Assembly: GCA_902599665.1 (NCBI GenBank)
Contig: CACKGK010000003.1
Coordinates: 48,361 to 112,360 of the forward strand
Length of the DNA: 64,000 nucleotides
Source of the DNA: an uncultured Pelagibacteraceae bacterium
Lineage (GTDB): Bacteria; Pseudomonadota; Alphaproteobacteria; Pelagibacterales; Pelagibacteraceae
Direction: 5' to 3'
The first letter of the stretch is position 1, and every line of letters begins with the position of its first letter. The notes under the pieces are model-generated. The model had not been told where the DNA came from. It did no database searches and worked only from the letters and a program-made list of their open reading frames with translations. Below, piece by piece: positions 32,183 through 41,453 of the stretch. A program made the translations under genes and the position numbers.

Positions 32183-34756
32183 CTAAGCTACCATGCTCTC
32201 AGCTTTTTGAAGGTCAACGGCAACTAGTTGACTTATTCCTTTCTCTGGCATCGTAACCCCATATAATCTATCCATTTTTGACATAGTTAATGCGTGGTGG
32301 GTTACTATTATAAATCTTGTGGAGGTAATCTTTGTCAGTTCATTTAATAGATTACAAAATCTTGTTACATTTGCATCATCAAGTGGAGCATCAACTTCAT
32401 CTAATACACAGATTGGTGAAGGATTAGTTAAAAATACTGCAAATATTAAAGATAATGCTGTCAAAGCCTGTTCACCACCTGAAAGTAAAGTAATTGATTG
32501 AAGTCTTTTACCAGGAGGACTTACTAACATTTCTAAACCAGCATCTAAGGGATCATCTGAGTCTACTAATTCTAATTTAGCACTACCTCCATTAAATAAA
32601 TTTGTATAAACTTCGTTAAACTTTCTATTTACTCTTTCAAAAGCATCTAAAAGTCTTTCCCGACCTTTTTGGTTTAGTTCTGTGATACTCTCTTTTAGTT
32701 TTAATATTGCTGTAACAAGATCCTGTCTGTCTTGTTCCATTTTTTTTATTTCAGTTTTATACTTTTCCGTCTCATCGTCAGCTCTTAAATTAACAGAACC
32801 AAGCTTTTCTCTTTCTCTTTTTTTTTCGTCTAGCTTTTCTTCTTGAGTAACTTGATCTGGAAATTCTTCACTTTTTTCAAGATCTGAATAATTAAGTATT
32901 TCACTTTCTTCTAAATTTAACTCTGTCATTACCCTTTCCAAAAGATCATTTCTTCTTTTATTTAAACCCTCAATGGTAGCTCCAGAGCTTGCTTTTTTTT
33001 CTCTAATTTCAATCGAACTTTCTTTTGTATTATTTAGTTCGACTCTTATTTCTGTAATACTATTATCAATTTTTTCAATTAAAACTTCATTTTCATTTTT
33101 TTCATTTTCTGAAATTCTTAAATTTTCAGAAATCTTTCCTTTTTTTTCTGCTTGAGATTGAGGTTGTATTTCTAGCAAATTTAATTTTTCCTCTAAATTA
33201 TTTTTTCTAGTGTTTAATTCGTTAACCATTTTTTCAGAATTGGTTAATAAATTTTGCCAACTTTCTAATTCCTGATCAATAATATTTATCCTCTCTTTTC
33301 TTTTTACAGATTCTCTTTTTATATTTTGGTTTTTACTATAAGTTTCTGCGTACATGTCTTGCAATTTCTTTATTTGATCACTTTTGGAAGTTAAAGTTAA
33401 AATAGTATTATCACTTTCAAAATCTTTTACTTTCATAGTTAGATAAGATAAATTTATTATGCACTCGTCTAAAATTTTTAATGACTGGCGATTTCTATTT
33501 TCAGAAATTAATTTTTTAACTTCTTCAATTTGATTTTTTATATTATTGATAATTTCATTATTTTTTTGTAAAGACTCAGCACTAAAGCTTTCAAGCAATA
33601 CATCCATTCTATTTTGTTCATTTTTTAACTTTGATTTAGAACTTTCTAAGTCTTGATTTGATAACTTCTCAGTCTCATAGTACTTTGAATCTATTTCAAT
33701 TAAGGTATTTCTTTCCTCTTTAAGCCTTTTTTCATTTGAATTAGCGTCGATTACAATACTTTTTTCTCTATCTATATCTTCGTCAATAACTTTAATGGAA
33801 TTTTTTATTGTATCTATTTCCTCGTTTATCCTAGTACTTTCCTTATCTAAAGCTTTAAGTTCGAGATTTAATCTTTGTATCTTAGATAAGTTCTCAATAT
33901 TCTTCTGTCTAATTGGATCTACTCTTTCAAGTTCGTTTTTAATTTTAGTTTCTAACTCATTAATTTGTTTATTAAATTCCTCTACTTTAGTATCTGCTTC
34001 AGTATTTATTTCATTTTCTAAACTAATATCTTTGTCAATTTCTGTAAGTCTTAAATAATATAAACCTGCTTCTACTTTTTTTATTTCTTCAGAAATCAAT
34101 TTATATTTTGCAGCTTCTTCTGCTTGTTTTTCTAAATTTGCTAGTTGTTTTTCTTGCTGCCGTCTAAGTTCATCTGCTCTTTTAAGATTATTTTCTGCTG
34201 CTCCTAATCTGATTTCAGCCTCATGTCTTCTTACATGAAGTCCTGCTATTCCAGCAGCTTCTTCAAGTATTGCTCTTCTGTCAGATGGTTTTGCAGTAAC
34301 TAATGCTCCTATTCTTCCTTGACTTATCAATGATGGTGAATGAGCTCCAGTGGATAGATCTGCAAAAAACATCTGTGCATCTTTTGCTCTAACTTCTCTA
34401 TTGTTTATGTAAAACTTTGATCCTTTATCTTTTTCAATTTTTCTCCGAATTTCTATTTCATCTAAATCATTATATTGATGTGGGCCATCTTTATTATCAT
34501 TATTTAAACTTAAAACTACTTCTGCAATATTTTTTGAAGGTTTATTTGATGTGCCTGAAAATATAACATCTTCCATCCCCGAACCTCGCATACTTTTGGC
34601 AGAAGTTTCTCCCATACACCACCTAAGAGATTCAACAATGTTTGATTTGCCACAACCGTTGGGCCCGACAATACCTGTTAGTCCTTTTTCAATAAGAAAA
34701 TTTGTTTTCTCTGCAAATGACTTAAAGCCATTTAGTTGGATTTTTTTAAACTCCAT
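32183..34756 (-). CDS. smc: chromosome segregation ATPase SMC, short form without visible hinge
   Basis: Condensin ATPase for chromosome organisation. The N-terminal head has Walker A GPNGCGKSNI (31-40), SMRGSGMEDVIFSGT (~55) and STGAHSPSLISQGRIG (~137). The C-terminal head has LLSGGEQALTALSL (from 757) and Walker B ICVLDEVDAPLDD (~787). The 857 residues are about 300 shorter than usual SMC proteins. The middle (~170-700) reads as continuous charged coiled coil with none of the Gly-rich hinge blocks. Both ATPase halves are intact and the frame is open, so it looks functional but reduced. It lies between the DsbA-like gene and atpI. Confidence 0.92.
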   Translation of the reverse strand: MEFKKIQLNGFKSFAEKTNFLIEKGLTGIVGPNGCGKSNIVESLRWCMGETSAKSMRGSGMEDVIFSGTSNKPSKNIAEVVLSLNNDNKDGPHQYNDLDEIEIRRKIEKDKGSKFYINNREVRAKDAQMFFADLSTGAHSPSLISQGRIGALVTAKPSDRRAILEEAAGIAGLHVRRHEAEIRLGAAENNLKRADELRRQQEKQLANLEKQAEEAAKYKLISEEIKKVEAGLYYLRLTEIDKDISLENEINTEADTKVEEFNKQINELETKIKNELERVDPIRQKNIENLSKIQRLNLELKALDKESTRINEEIDTIKNSIKVIDEDIDREKSIVIDANSNEKRLKEERNTLIEIDSKYYETEKLSNQDLESSKSKLKNEQNRMDVLLESFSAESLQKNNEIINNIKNQIEEVKKLISENRNRQSLKILDECIINLSYLTMKVKDFESDNTILTLTSKSDQIKKLQDMYAETYSKNQNIKRESVKRKERINIIDQELESWQNLLTNSEKMVNELNTRKNNLEEKLNLLEIQPQSQAEKKGKISENLRISENEKNENEVLIEKIDNSITEIRVELNNTKESSIEIREKKASSGATIEGLNKRRNDLLERVMTELNLEESEILNYSDLEKSEEFPDQVTQEEKLDEKKREREKLGSVNLRADDETEKYKTEIKKMEQDRQDLVTAILKLKESITELNQKGRERLLDAFERVNRKFNEVYTNLFNGGSAKLELVDSDDPLDAGLEMLVSPPGKRLQSITLLSGGEQALTALSLIFAVFLTNPSPICVLDEVDAPLDDANVTRFCNLLNELTKITSTRFIIVTHHALTMSKMDRLYGVTMPEKGISQLVAVDLQKAESMVA

Positions 34757-34764
34757 TCAATGAG

Positions 34765-35346
34765 TTATATCAGTTTTTCGATATATTTTTTTAATTTTTT
34801 GTAGTTTTTCGGATTTTCGAACTTTTCACCGTTGATTATAAGTGTTGGAGTTGCTTCTATTTTGTAGTTTTTTGCCCCATCGATTCGGTCTTCTAAAATA
34901 AAATCTTCAATTTTTGAGTCGGCGATACATTTATCAAAATCTAATTTGAAACCAGATTCTTGAACTATTTTTTTTAAATTTTTATTGAGATCCTCTATTG
35001 TGTTTCCTCTAACCCAACTACTTTGATTGATGTATAAGTGATGAAGTATTTCTGATTTTCCATCATTCTTACAATGAGCTATTTTTGATGCATTAAATGC
35101 AGCAATATCTAAAGGAAAGTTCCTAAATTCAATTGATATTAAACCATTATCAATAAAATCTGTTTTTAAATTTGGATAAACATTTTTATGAAAATCTGCA
35201 CAATGACTACATGTTAGAGACTCGAATACAATAATTTTTACTTTTGCATCAACACTGCCTTCTATAATTTGTTTAATTTCTGCTTTTAAATTAAAAGAAG
35301 TAAAAAATAATAGTATTATTATTGTTTTTATAAAAAATTTCTTCAT
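34765..35346 (-). CDS. DsbA-like thiol oxidoreductase
   Basis: Secreted thioredoxin-fold protein of 193 residues with a signal peptide (IIILLFFTSFNLKA). The active site CSHC lies in FESLTCSHCADFHKNVYP (~46), with a late cis-Pro region ATPTLIINGEKF (~165). It probably forms or shuffles disulfides in the periplasm. It overlaps the DUF721 gene by four bases (ATGA) and lies eight bases before smc. The mutY-DUF721-dsbA-smc neighbourhood recurs in alphaproteobacteria as far as I recall. Confidence 0.87.
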   Translation of the reverse strand: MKKFFIKTIIILLFFTSFNLKAEIKQIIEGSVDAKVKIIVFESLTCSHCADFHKNVYPNLKTDFIDNGLISIEFRNFPLDIAAFNASKIAHCKNDGKSEILHHLYINQSSWVRGNTIEDLNKNLKKIVQESGFKLDFDKCIADSKIEDFILEDRIDGAKNYKIEATPTLIINGEKFENPKNYKKLKKYIEKLI

Positions 35347-35822
35347 TTTGTTTTAAATAGTTTATTTAACTCAAGTAAAGATTTTTTAATTTTATCATTC
35401 TTAATATTTTTAATCTTATTAATATTTTTACTTTTTGTCGCATTATTAATTTTGTTTTCCTTAATTTTTTCAAACTCTCCCTCAAAAGTTTTTAATTTTA
35501 TTTCATCGACTACGTTATAACCAAAAAATATATTAATTTTTTTTATTATTTCTTTTTTAGAGTATTCTAAATCAACTTCATTTCCTCTTTTCACCATTAT
35601 ATTTAAACAGCTCCCATTTAATTTAGAATTTTTATATGATCTTGGGTAGGATATATTAAATAACTCTTTGCCAACAAGAAATTTCCAATTATCTAAAGTA
35701 TTTGAATAAATTTGACCTTTTTTATTCAATATCCTTTTGGCTTCTTGAGGCAAAGTATCTTTAAAAGATCTTAGTCCTTGAACAGATTTAGTTCTCTGCT
35801 TAGTATTATATTTAAAATTCAT
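35343..35822 (-). CDS. DUF721 (DciA-like) protein
   Basis: A ~159-residue basic protein with the DUF721 core WKFLVGKELFNISYPRSYK and LNIMVKRGNEVDLEYSKKEI, then a Lys-rich C-terminal tail. DUF721 includes DciA, a loader of the replicative helicase in many bacteria, so a replication role is plausible but inferred. I choose the ATG at 35822 (MNFKYNTKQR). In-frame starts up to 35834 exist but would overlap mutY. Its start codon abuts that of divergent mutY with no base between them. Confidence 0.75.
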   Translation of the reverse strand: MNFKYNTKQRTKSVQGLRSFKDTLPQEAKRILNKKGQIYSNTLDNWKFLVGKELFNISYPRSYKNSKLNGSCLNIMVKRGNEVDLEYSKKEIIKKINIFFGYNVVDEIKLKTFEGEFEKIKENKINNATKSKNINKIKNIKNDKIKKSLLELNKLFKTK

Positions 35823-36809
35823 ATGACAAGTCAAAACATACCAAATAAAATTTTGAAATGGTACGATAATAATAAAAGAGACCTTCCTTGGCGAAAAAAA
35901 GTCTCAAGAACTCAAAAAGAATATTTTACGCTAGTCAGTGAATTTATGTTGCAGCAAACACAAGTGAAGACTGTAATACCATATTTTGAAAATTTTATTT
36001 CTAAAATCCCAGATTTAAAAAGTTTATCAAAAGTAAGAGATCCTAAATTGATGAAATGTTGGGAAGGATTAGGGTATTATTCAAGAGCAAGAAATCTCAA
36101 AAAATCAGCAAAACAAATTATAAATGAATTTAAGGGCCAGCTTCCAAAAAATGAGGACGATTTAAAATCATTACCTGGAATAGGGGATTATACATCTAAA
36201 GCAATTATGGCAATTGCATTCAATAAAAAAATAATTCCTTTAGATGGAAATGTTGAAAGAATTATAAAAAGAGTATTTTATTTAAAAAAAGAAAAAGAAA
36301 TTTCTAAAGAAAATTTACACCAAAAAAAAATTTTTTTTGGACAAACAATTAGAGCTAGCGATTATGCTCAAGCTATTATGGAAATAGGTGCACTAATCTG
36401 TAAACCATCCAATCCACTTTGTTATCAATGTCCCATCTCAACAAATTGCAAATCCTTTAAAAAAAATGACTTTGAAATAATTAAAATAAATAAATTTAAT
36501 AAACAAAAGTTTTTTGAAGCAAATATTTTTCAAAATAAGCAGAATAGTTTCTATCTTTTAAAAAACAGAAAATTTAACTTTTTAAAAGATATGCCTATAT
36601 TCCCCATGAATGAGATACCTAAGACAAAATTTAAAAATCATTTAGGAAAAAGGATCAATATAAAAATGTCAAATATGGATATGAGAATTGCAATTAATAT
36701 GAAAAATAATTTACAAGAGAAGAAGGATGGATTTTTTATTAATGTTAAAGATTTAGGGAATTGGACTTTACCTTCGTTTACAAAGAAAATACTTAATAGT
36801 ATCAAATAA
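35823..36809 (+). CDS. mutY: A/G-specific adenine glycosylase
   Basis: Removes A mispaired with 8-oxoG. The chosen start (35823, MTSQNIPNKILKWYD) gives 328 residues; an upstream in-frame start at 35778 would lie deep in the DUF721 gene. Features are WRKK of the substrate pocket, catalytic Glu in EFMLQQTQV (~42), the helix-hairpin-helix LPGIGDYTSKAI with Asp in PLDGNVERI, and the [4Fe-4S] cysteines CX6CX2CX5C (~195-211). The C-terminal MutT-like domain is short and diverged. Confidence 0.92.
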   Translation: MTSQNIPNKILKWYDNNKRDLPWRKKVSRTQKEYFTLVSEFMLQQTQVKTVIPYFENFISKIPDLKSLSKVRDPKLMKCWEGLGYYSRARNLKKSAKQIINEFKGQLPKNEDDLKSLPGIGDYTSKAIMAIAFNKKIIPLDGNVERIIKRVFYLKKEKEISKENLHQKKIFFGQTIRASDYAQAIMEIGALICKPSNPLCYQCPISTNCKSFKKNDFEIIKINKFNKQKFFEANIFQNKQNSFYLLKNRKFNFLKDMPIFPMNEIPKTKFKNHLGKRINIKMSNMDMRIAINMKNNLQEKKDGFFINVKDLGNWTLPSFTKKILNSIK

Positions 36810-36813
36810 ATTA

Positions 36814-37944
36814 ATGAAAAAAATTGCAATCATTGGTGGAGGTATATCAGGCTTATATTTTGCAAATCTTTTAAATAATCAAAAAGATTTTGAATATAAA
36901 ATATTTGAGAAAAAAGATAATTTTAATTTTCTTGAAGGTTATGGAATTCAATTATCAGTAAACAGTATAAAATTATTAAATAGCATTGGATTTAAAAATA
37001 TATCTGCATCTGAGGTCAGTTTTCCCTCAAAAGTGAACTTCATACAAGCAAATAACTCAAAAAAAATATGCGATATAGACCTTACGCAATTTAATGACTA
37101 CTCTAATAGATACACTACCTTAAAAAGATCAACATTATTAAAATTCTTATTTCAAAACACCCCACAAGAAAAAATAAATTTTAATTCAAATATATCAAAA
37201 GTAGATACTTCTAATGGCATCAGAATTTCTTTTGGAGAAAATAAAAATGAAGAATTTGATTATTTAATTATTTCGGACGGTATTTTTTCAAAAACGAGGT
37301 CACTAATTTTTAATGAAAGCATATATCCAAAATATAATCTTAATGTTGCACTGCGAGGTAAATTAAAAGGTGACTTCGATAGTGATATTTCAATATATAT
37401 GGGGTCAAACAGTCACTATGTGATCTATCCTGTAAATCAAAATAATGAATACAATTTTGTGGCTATAATAAAAAAAAAATTATCATCAGATGAATTAAAA
37501 AATTATAATTTATTCAAATCTGAAGAATTTTTAGCATCTTTAGTATCAAGTTTGCAAAAAACATCCCAAATAAATGAAGAAAATTTAAGTGAATTGAAAT
37601 CATTTCCTGTTTACGTTAGCAGTGGTTTTCCAAGTCTAAATAAAAAAAATATATTTTTGTCAGGCGATGCTTTATTTACATTCCCTCCATCATTTGCTCA
37701 AGGAGCTTCCCAAAGTATTGAAACTGCAAATGATATATTGAAATGTATATTGAATGATTCCAATGATATTTATGAAAAAAGAATAAAGCATATTTACTCA
37801 ATAAAAAAAAAATCAGCGTTTAATCTTTTCTCTTTTCACTTATCAAACCCTTTCAATGTTTACTTTAGAAATATTGCTTTGAGATATTTGTCAAAAAATA
37901 AGATATTTTTGGATAATTATTTGGGTAAAATATACAAAAATTAA
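36814..37944 (+). CDS. FAD-dependent monooxygenase, PHBH/UbiH-like
   Basis: Flavoprotein of 376 residues with N-terminal IAIIGGGISGLYFANLL (FAD binding), the middle DYLIISDGIFSKTRS (DG motif, ~155) and FLSGDALFTFPPSFAQGAS (GD motif, ~280). These are the three hallmarks of class A aromatic hydroxylases. The PP...QG block is typical of ubiquinone hydroxylases and related enzymes, but the substrate is not evident. It follows mutY by four bases and is convergent with the ABC importer genes. Confidence 0.82.
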   Translation: MKKIAIIGGGISGLYFANLLNNQKDFEYKIFEKKDNFNFLEGYGIQLSVNSIKLLNSIGFKNISASEVSFPSKVNFIQANNSKKICDIDLTQFNDYSNRYTTLKRSTLLKFLFQNTPQEKINFNSNISKVDTSNGIRISFGENKNEEFDYLIISDGIFSKTRSLIFNESIYPKYNLNVALRGKLKGDFDSDISIYMGSNSHYVIYPVNQNNEYNFVAIIKKKLSSDELKNYNLFKSEEFLASLVSSLQKTSQINEENLSELKSFPVYVSSGFPSLNKKNIFLSGDALFTFPPSFAQGASQSIETANDILKCILNDSNDIYEKRIKHIYSIKKKSAFNLFSFHLSNPFNVYFRNIALRYLSKNKIFLDNYLGKIYKN

Positions 37945-37947
37945 TAA

Positions 37948-39561
37948 TTAAGTAAGCTTAATATCATTTTTTTTTATGGAGAATACAGATGACATAAGTC
38001 TTTTTGTGTATTTATCTTTGGGTATATTTATTACATTATTTGTATTACCCATTTCTATAATTTCACCATTATACATTACAATTATCCTGTCAGAAAAATA
38101 TTTCACTACAGAAATATCATGGCTTATAAGTATTATTGTAATATTTAGTTTTGATTTAAGATCGTTTAAAAGATCTAAAATTTGTGATTGTATTGTCACA
38201 TCTAAAGCAGAAGTTGGTTCGTCACAAATTAATATTTGAGGTTTTAGTATAATTGCTCTTGCAATTGCTACTCTTTGTCTTTGACCTCCTGATAATTGAT
38301 TTGGAAATCTGTTATAATATTCTTTAGATAAGCCAACTAGTCTTAGTGTTTTAATAACTTCCTCTTTAACTTCACTTTCAGATTTATTTTCATTTATTGT
38401 TAAAGGTCTTGAGACTATGTATCCAATAGTATGAATTGGATTTAGAGTAGAATAAGGATCCTGAAAAACCGGTTGTATTATTTTCGCACGATCCGAAATC
38501 TCAATGTCCTCAATATTTTGTCCTTTAATTTCTACTTTGCCCCCATCTTTATTAATTAAACCATTTATTATTTTAGCTACAGTTGATTTTCCAGATCCAG
38601 ATTCACCGACTATTGCTATTGTTTCTCCAAACTTTACATCAAAAGATACTTTCTTAACTGCATATATTATTTCAGGTTTTTTAAAAATTTTGGCTGGTAA
38701 TTTATAACTTTTTGAAATTTCTTTTACTTTAATTATTGGAGTATCACTAATTTGATCTTTTTTTTGTTCATCTTCTAATTTGAATAAACAATCTAATAGT
38801 CCTTGAGTGTACGGGTGATTTGGTTTTTCTAGAACTTTTAAAGTTTTTCCTTTTTCAATAATTTCTCCATTTTTCATAACTACAACATTATCTGAAATTT
38901 GAGATACTACTCCTAAATCATGGGATATAAAAATTAAAGCCATTCCAATCGTATCTCTTAAATCTGAAATTAATTGAATTATTTCTTTTTGGACTGTTAC
39001 GTCTAAAGCAGTGGTAGGTTCATCAGCAATTAATAAAGAAGGATTGTTAATTAGTGCAAGCGCTATCATCACTCTTTGTCTTTGACCTCCAGATAATTGA
39101 TGAGGATATTGATCCATCCTCTGCTTGTATTTTGGTAATTTTACTGCATCTAAAATTTCTAGTGCTCTTTCAATCCCTTTTTCAACACTTACATTGTTAT
39201 GATATAAGTATGTTGCTAACAGTTGCTTTCCTATTGTGTGAACAGGGTTAAGAGCTGTCATAGGCTCTTGAAAAATCATTGAAATTTTTTTTCCACTAAT
39301 TTCTTTGTAAAAATTCTTATTATCTAATTCATTTAAATTTCTATTTTGAAAAATTATCGAACCGGAAGATACACTAGCTTGTTTTGGTAAAAGTCTTGTA
39401 AGAGCTAGCATAGATAAAGTTTTTCCACTTCCAGACTCACCTACGATGCCTAAACTTTCTTTTTCATTTAAATTGATACTAAAGTTTTCAACAGTCTTTA
39501 AATTTTTATTATTTGAATGAAAGCTAATTTCTAGATTCTTTATATTTAATAAATCAGTCAT
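37948..39561 (-). CDS. peptide-type ABC importer, fused double ATPase
   Basis: A 537-residue protein with two complete ABC ATPase domains, as in YejF/GsiA. The first has GESGSGKTLS (~40), LSGGQRQRVMIA (~160) and LLIADEPTTALD. The second has GESGSGKST (~315), LSGGQRQRVAIARA (~435) and ILICDEPTSALD. Each is followed by the oligopeptide-type C-terminal extension. It energises the two permeases encoded upstream (ATGA overlap). Substrate class is inferred from family: peptides, opines or similar solutes. Confidence 0.9.
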   Translation of the reverse strand: MTDLLNIKNLEISFHSNNKNLKTVENFSINLNEKESLGIVGESGSGKTLSMLALTRLLPKQASVSSGSIIFQNRNLNELDNKNFYKEISGKKISMIFQEPMTALNPVHTIGKQLLATYLYHNNVSVEKGIERALEILDAVKLPKYKQRMDQYPHQLSGGQRQRVMIALALINNPSLLIADEPTTALDVTVQKEIIQLISDLRDTIGMALIFISHDLGVVSQISDNVVVMKNGEIIEKGKTLKVLEKPNHPYTQGLLDCLFKLEDEQKKDQISDTPIIKVKEISKSYKLPAKIFKKPEIIYAVKKVSFDVKFGETIAIVGESGSGKSTVAKIINGLINKDGGKVEIKGQNIEDIEISDRAKIIQPVFQDPYSTLNPIHTIGYIVSRPLTINENKSESEVKEEVIKTLRLVGLSKEYYNRFPNQLSGGQRQRVAIARAIILKPQILICDEPTSALDVTIQSQILDLLNDLKSKLNITIILISHDISVVKYFSDRIIVMYNGEIIEMGNTNNVINIPKDKYTKRLMSSVFSIKKNDIKLT

Positions 39562-40487
39562 TCTTCACTAACCTTACTGTTGGGGTCTGTAATATCCCTC
39601 AATCCGTCTCCCATCATATTTATAGATACCACTAGTGTAAAAAGAGCAATACCAGGCAAAATAATAAGCCAAGGTTGAAAAAAAATCGCTTCTTTGCCTT
39701 CAGCGATAAGTAATCCCCATGATGGGGTAGGTGGTTGAATCCCAACCCCCAAGAAAGATAAGCTTGCTTCATTTAAAATTGCAATTCCTACCTCAAGAGT
39801 GAAAATTACAATAATTTGACTGAATGTATTTGGAATTATGTCTCTCATAATAATCTGAAATTTACTAGCACCAATTGCGCTAGCCGCAGTTACATAATCT
39901 AAATTTTTTATTTTTTGAGTTGCTGATCTTGAAACGACTAAAAAAAAAGCCCAATGTGTTGCTCCTATTACAAATATAACTACTGTTATTGATGGTCCTA
40001 TTAAAAAAACAATTGTCATTGCGAGTAAAAGTCCGGGTAATGCCAATTGACATGTAAGCAAGTAGCTTACAACTTGGTCAACCCAACCCCCAAAGTAACC
40101 AGCACAAACGCCTAAAGTTACACCAATTATCATACCTACACATGCTGCACCAAAACCTATGGTTAATGAGATTCTTGTTCCATATAAGATCCTTGCAAAA
40201 TAGTCCCTTCCATTTCCATCTGTTCCAAAAATATATTTCCAACTTCCACCTTCCTTCCAGACTGGAGGCAATAGTCTTTTAGTTAAATCCTGCTCATAAG
40301 GTGATACGTCAAAAATTATTGGGCCAAATATTGCAAACAAAAAAATTATAATTAATAACGATAATCCAAATTTAAAACCTCCATGATTTGAAGATTTCCT
40401 GATAATAAGGTCTTTTGGTGTTAAATTATAAATTTCATTATCAAAAGATCTTGGAAATAATCTTTTTATAAAAGTTTTAAATATCAT
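39558..40487 (-). CDS. peptide-type ABC importer permease (DppC/YejE-like)
   Basis: A 309-residue inner-membrane permease with an N-terminal cytoplasmic tail, the first helix at ~37-55, a large periplasmic loop with FGTDGNGRDYFARILYG (~88), and four to five further helices. The EAA-type loop AASAIGASKFQIIMRDIIP (~200) contacts the ATPase. The LSFLGVGIQPPTPSWG block is typical of DppC-type permeases. It overlaps both neighbours by four bases. Confidence 0.92.
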   Translation of the reverse strand: MIFKTFIKRLFPRSFDNEIYNLTPKDLIIRKSSNHGGFKFGLSLLIIIFLFAIFGPIIFDVSPYEQDLTKRLLPPVWKEGGSWKYIFGTDGNGRDYFARILYGTRISLTIGFGAACVGMIIGVTLGVCAGYFGGWVDQVVSYLLTCQLALPGLLLAMTIVFLIGPSITVVIFVIGATHWAFFLVVSRSATQKIKNLDYVTAASAIGASKFQIIMRDIIPNTFSQIIVIFTLEVGIAILNEASLSFLGVGIQPPTPSWGLLIAEGKEAIFFQPWLIILPGIALFTLVVSINMMGDGLRDITDPNSKVSEE

Positions 40488-41398
40488 AATCTCAACCTTG
40501 GATCTAAATAGGCATTCAGAATGTCAGCCAATAGATTGAAAAAAAGAAAAATAATTGCAAATACAAATACTAGAATCTGGACTGTTGGTATATCTGCACC
40601 TAAAATAGACTCTAAGGCAAGTCTACCCAATCCGTTAATTGCAAAAACAGACTCTGTAATGACTGAACCTCCAAACTTATTTCCTAGTTGAACAGCCAAG
40701 ACACTTACCACCGGCAAAAGAGCATTTCTTAAAGCATGATTAAAGACCAGTCGCCATCCATAAAAACCAGACGAGCGTGCTGTTCGAATAAAATCTGCAT
40801 TTATAACATCTAACAATCCAGTTCTCATTAACCTCATTACTGCTGGCACCGAGCTTGCTCCTAAAACAATTGACGGTAAGACAAAATGAAAAAAAGTTTT
40901 ATCCCCAGAGACTGGAAATATTGGAATAGCTAGTGCAAAAATTAGTATCATTATTAATCCCAACCAGAAGTTAGGCACAGCTTGAGCTGTTACGGCTATA
41001 CCAAGCGCTATTCTATCTATCAAAGAATTAGGATTTAATGCTGCTAAAATTCCCAATGGTATAGATATTAAAATTGTAACGCTTACAGACATCAATGCTA
41101 AAGTTATTGTTTCAGGCGCTCTATCTATAAGTAAAGAAATTACTGGTTTGTTCCAATAATAACTTATTCCTAAATCTCCCTGAAAAATTCCTGAGAACCA
41201 TTCAAAATATCTAACTGTTATACTTCTATCGAATCCATATTGTTCTCTTATTTGCTCGATTTCTTCAAATAAAGCATCTTCACCCGCTATCGCTTGAGCC
41301 GGATCAATTACATAATTAAGTAAAAAAAAAGTAACAATTGAAAGTGTTAGACCAACACTCAAAACTACAATTAATCTTCCGGCAATAAATCTTAACAT
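40484..41398 (-). CDS. peptide-type ABC importer permease (DppB-like)
   Basis: A 304-residue permease with the DppB-type start FIAGRLIVVLSVGLTLSIVTF, the REQYGFDRSITVRYFEW segment, and the EAA loop ARSSGFYGWRLVFNHALRNAL (~205), followed by VTESVFAINGLGRLALESI. It lies 55 bases downstream of the binding-protein gene. I see no convincing hairpin in that gap, only a run of A on the transcript before the start. Confidence 0.92.
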   Translation of the reverse strand: MLRFIAGRLIVVLSVGLTLSIVTFFLLNYVIDPAQAIAGEDALFEEIEQIREQYGFDRSITVRYFEWFSGIFQGDLGISYYWNKPVISLLIDRAPETITLALMSVSVTILISIPLGILAALNPNSLIDRIALGIAVTAQAVPNFWLGLIMILIFALAIPIFPVSGDKTFFHFVLPSIVLGASSVPAVMRLMRTGLLDVINADFIRTARSSGFYGWRLVFNHALRNALLPVVSVLAVQLGNKFGGSVITESVFAINGLGRLALESILGADIPTVQILVFVFAIIFLFFNLLADILNAYLDPRLRL

Positions 41399-41453
41399 TT
41401 GTTTTTTTTTTATTGCCGGAATTATTACATATTTTGCTTGTAAATAGACAACT

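Noticed and set aside
33795..34058. Plus-strand open frame opposite smc, predicted hydrophobic
   Set aside because: Antisense shadow of coiled-coil codons; the smc frame is clearly coding.
32183..34756. smc as a decayed pseudogene because of its short length
   Set aside because: The frame is open, both ATPase halves and the signature motif are intact, and the gene keeps its expected neighbours.
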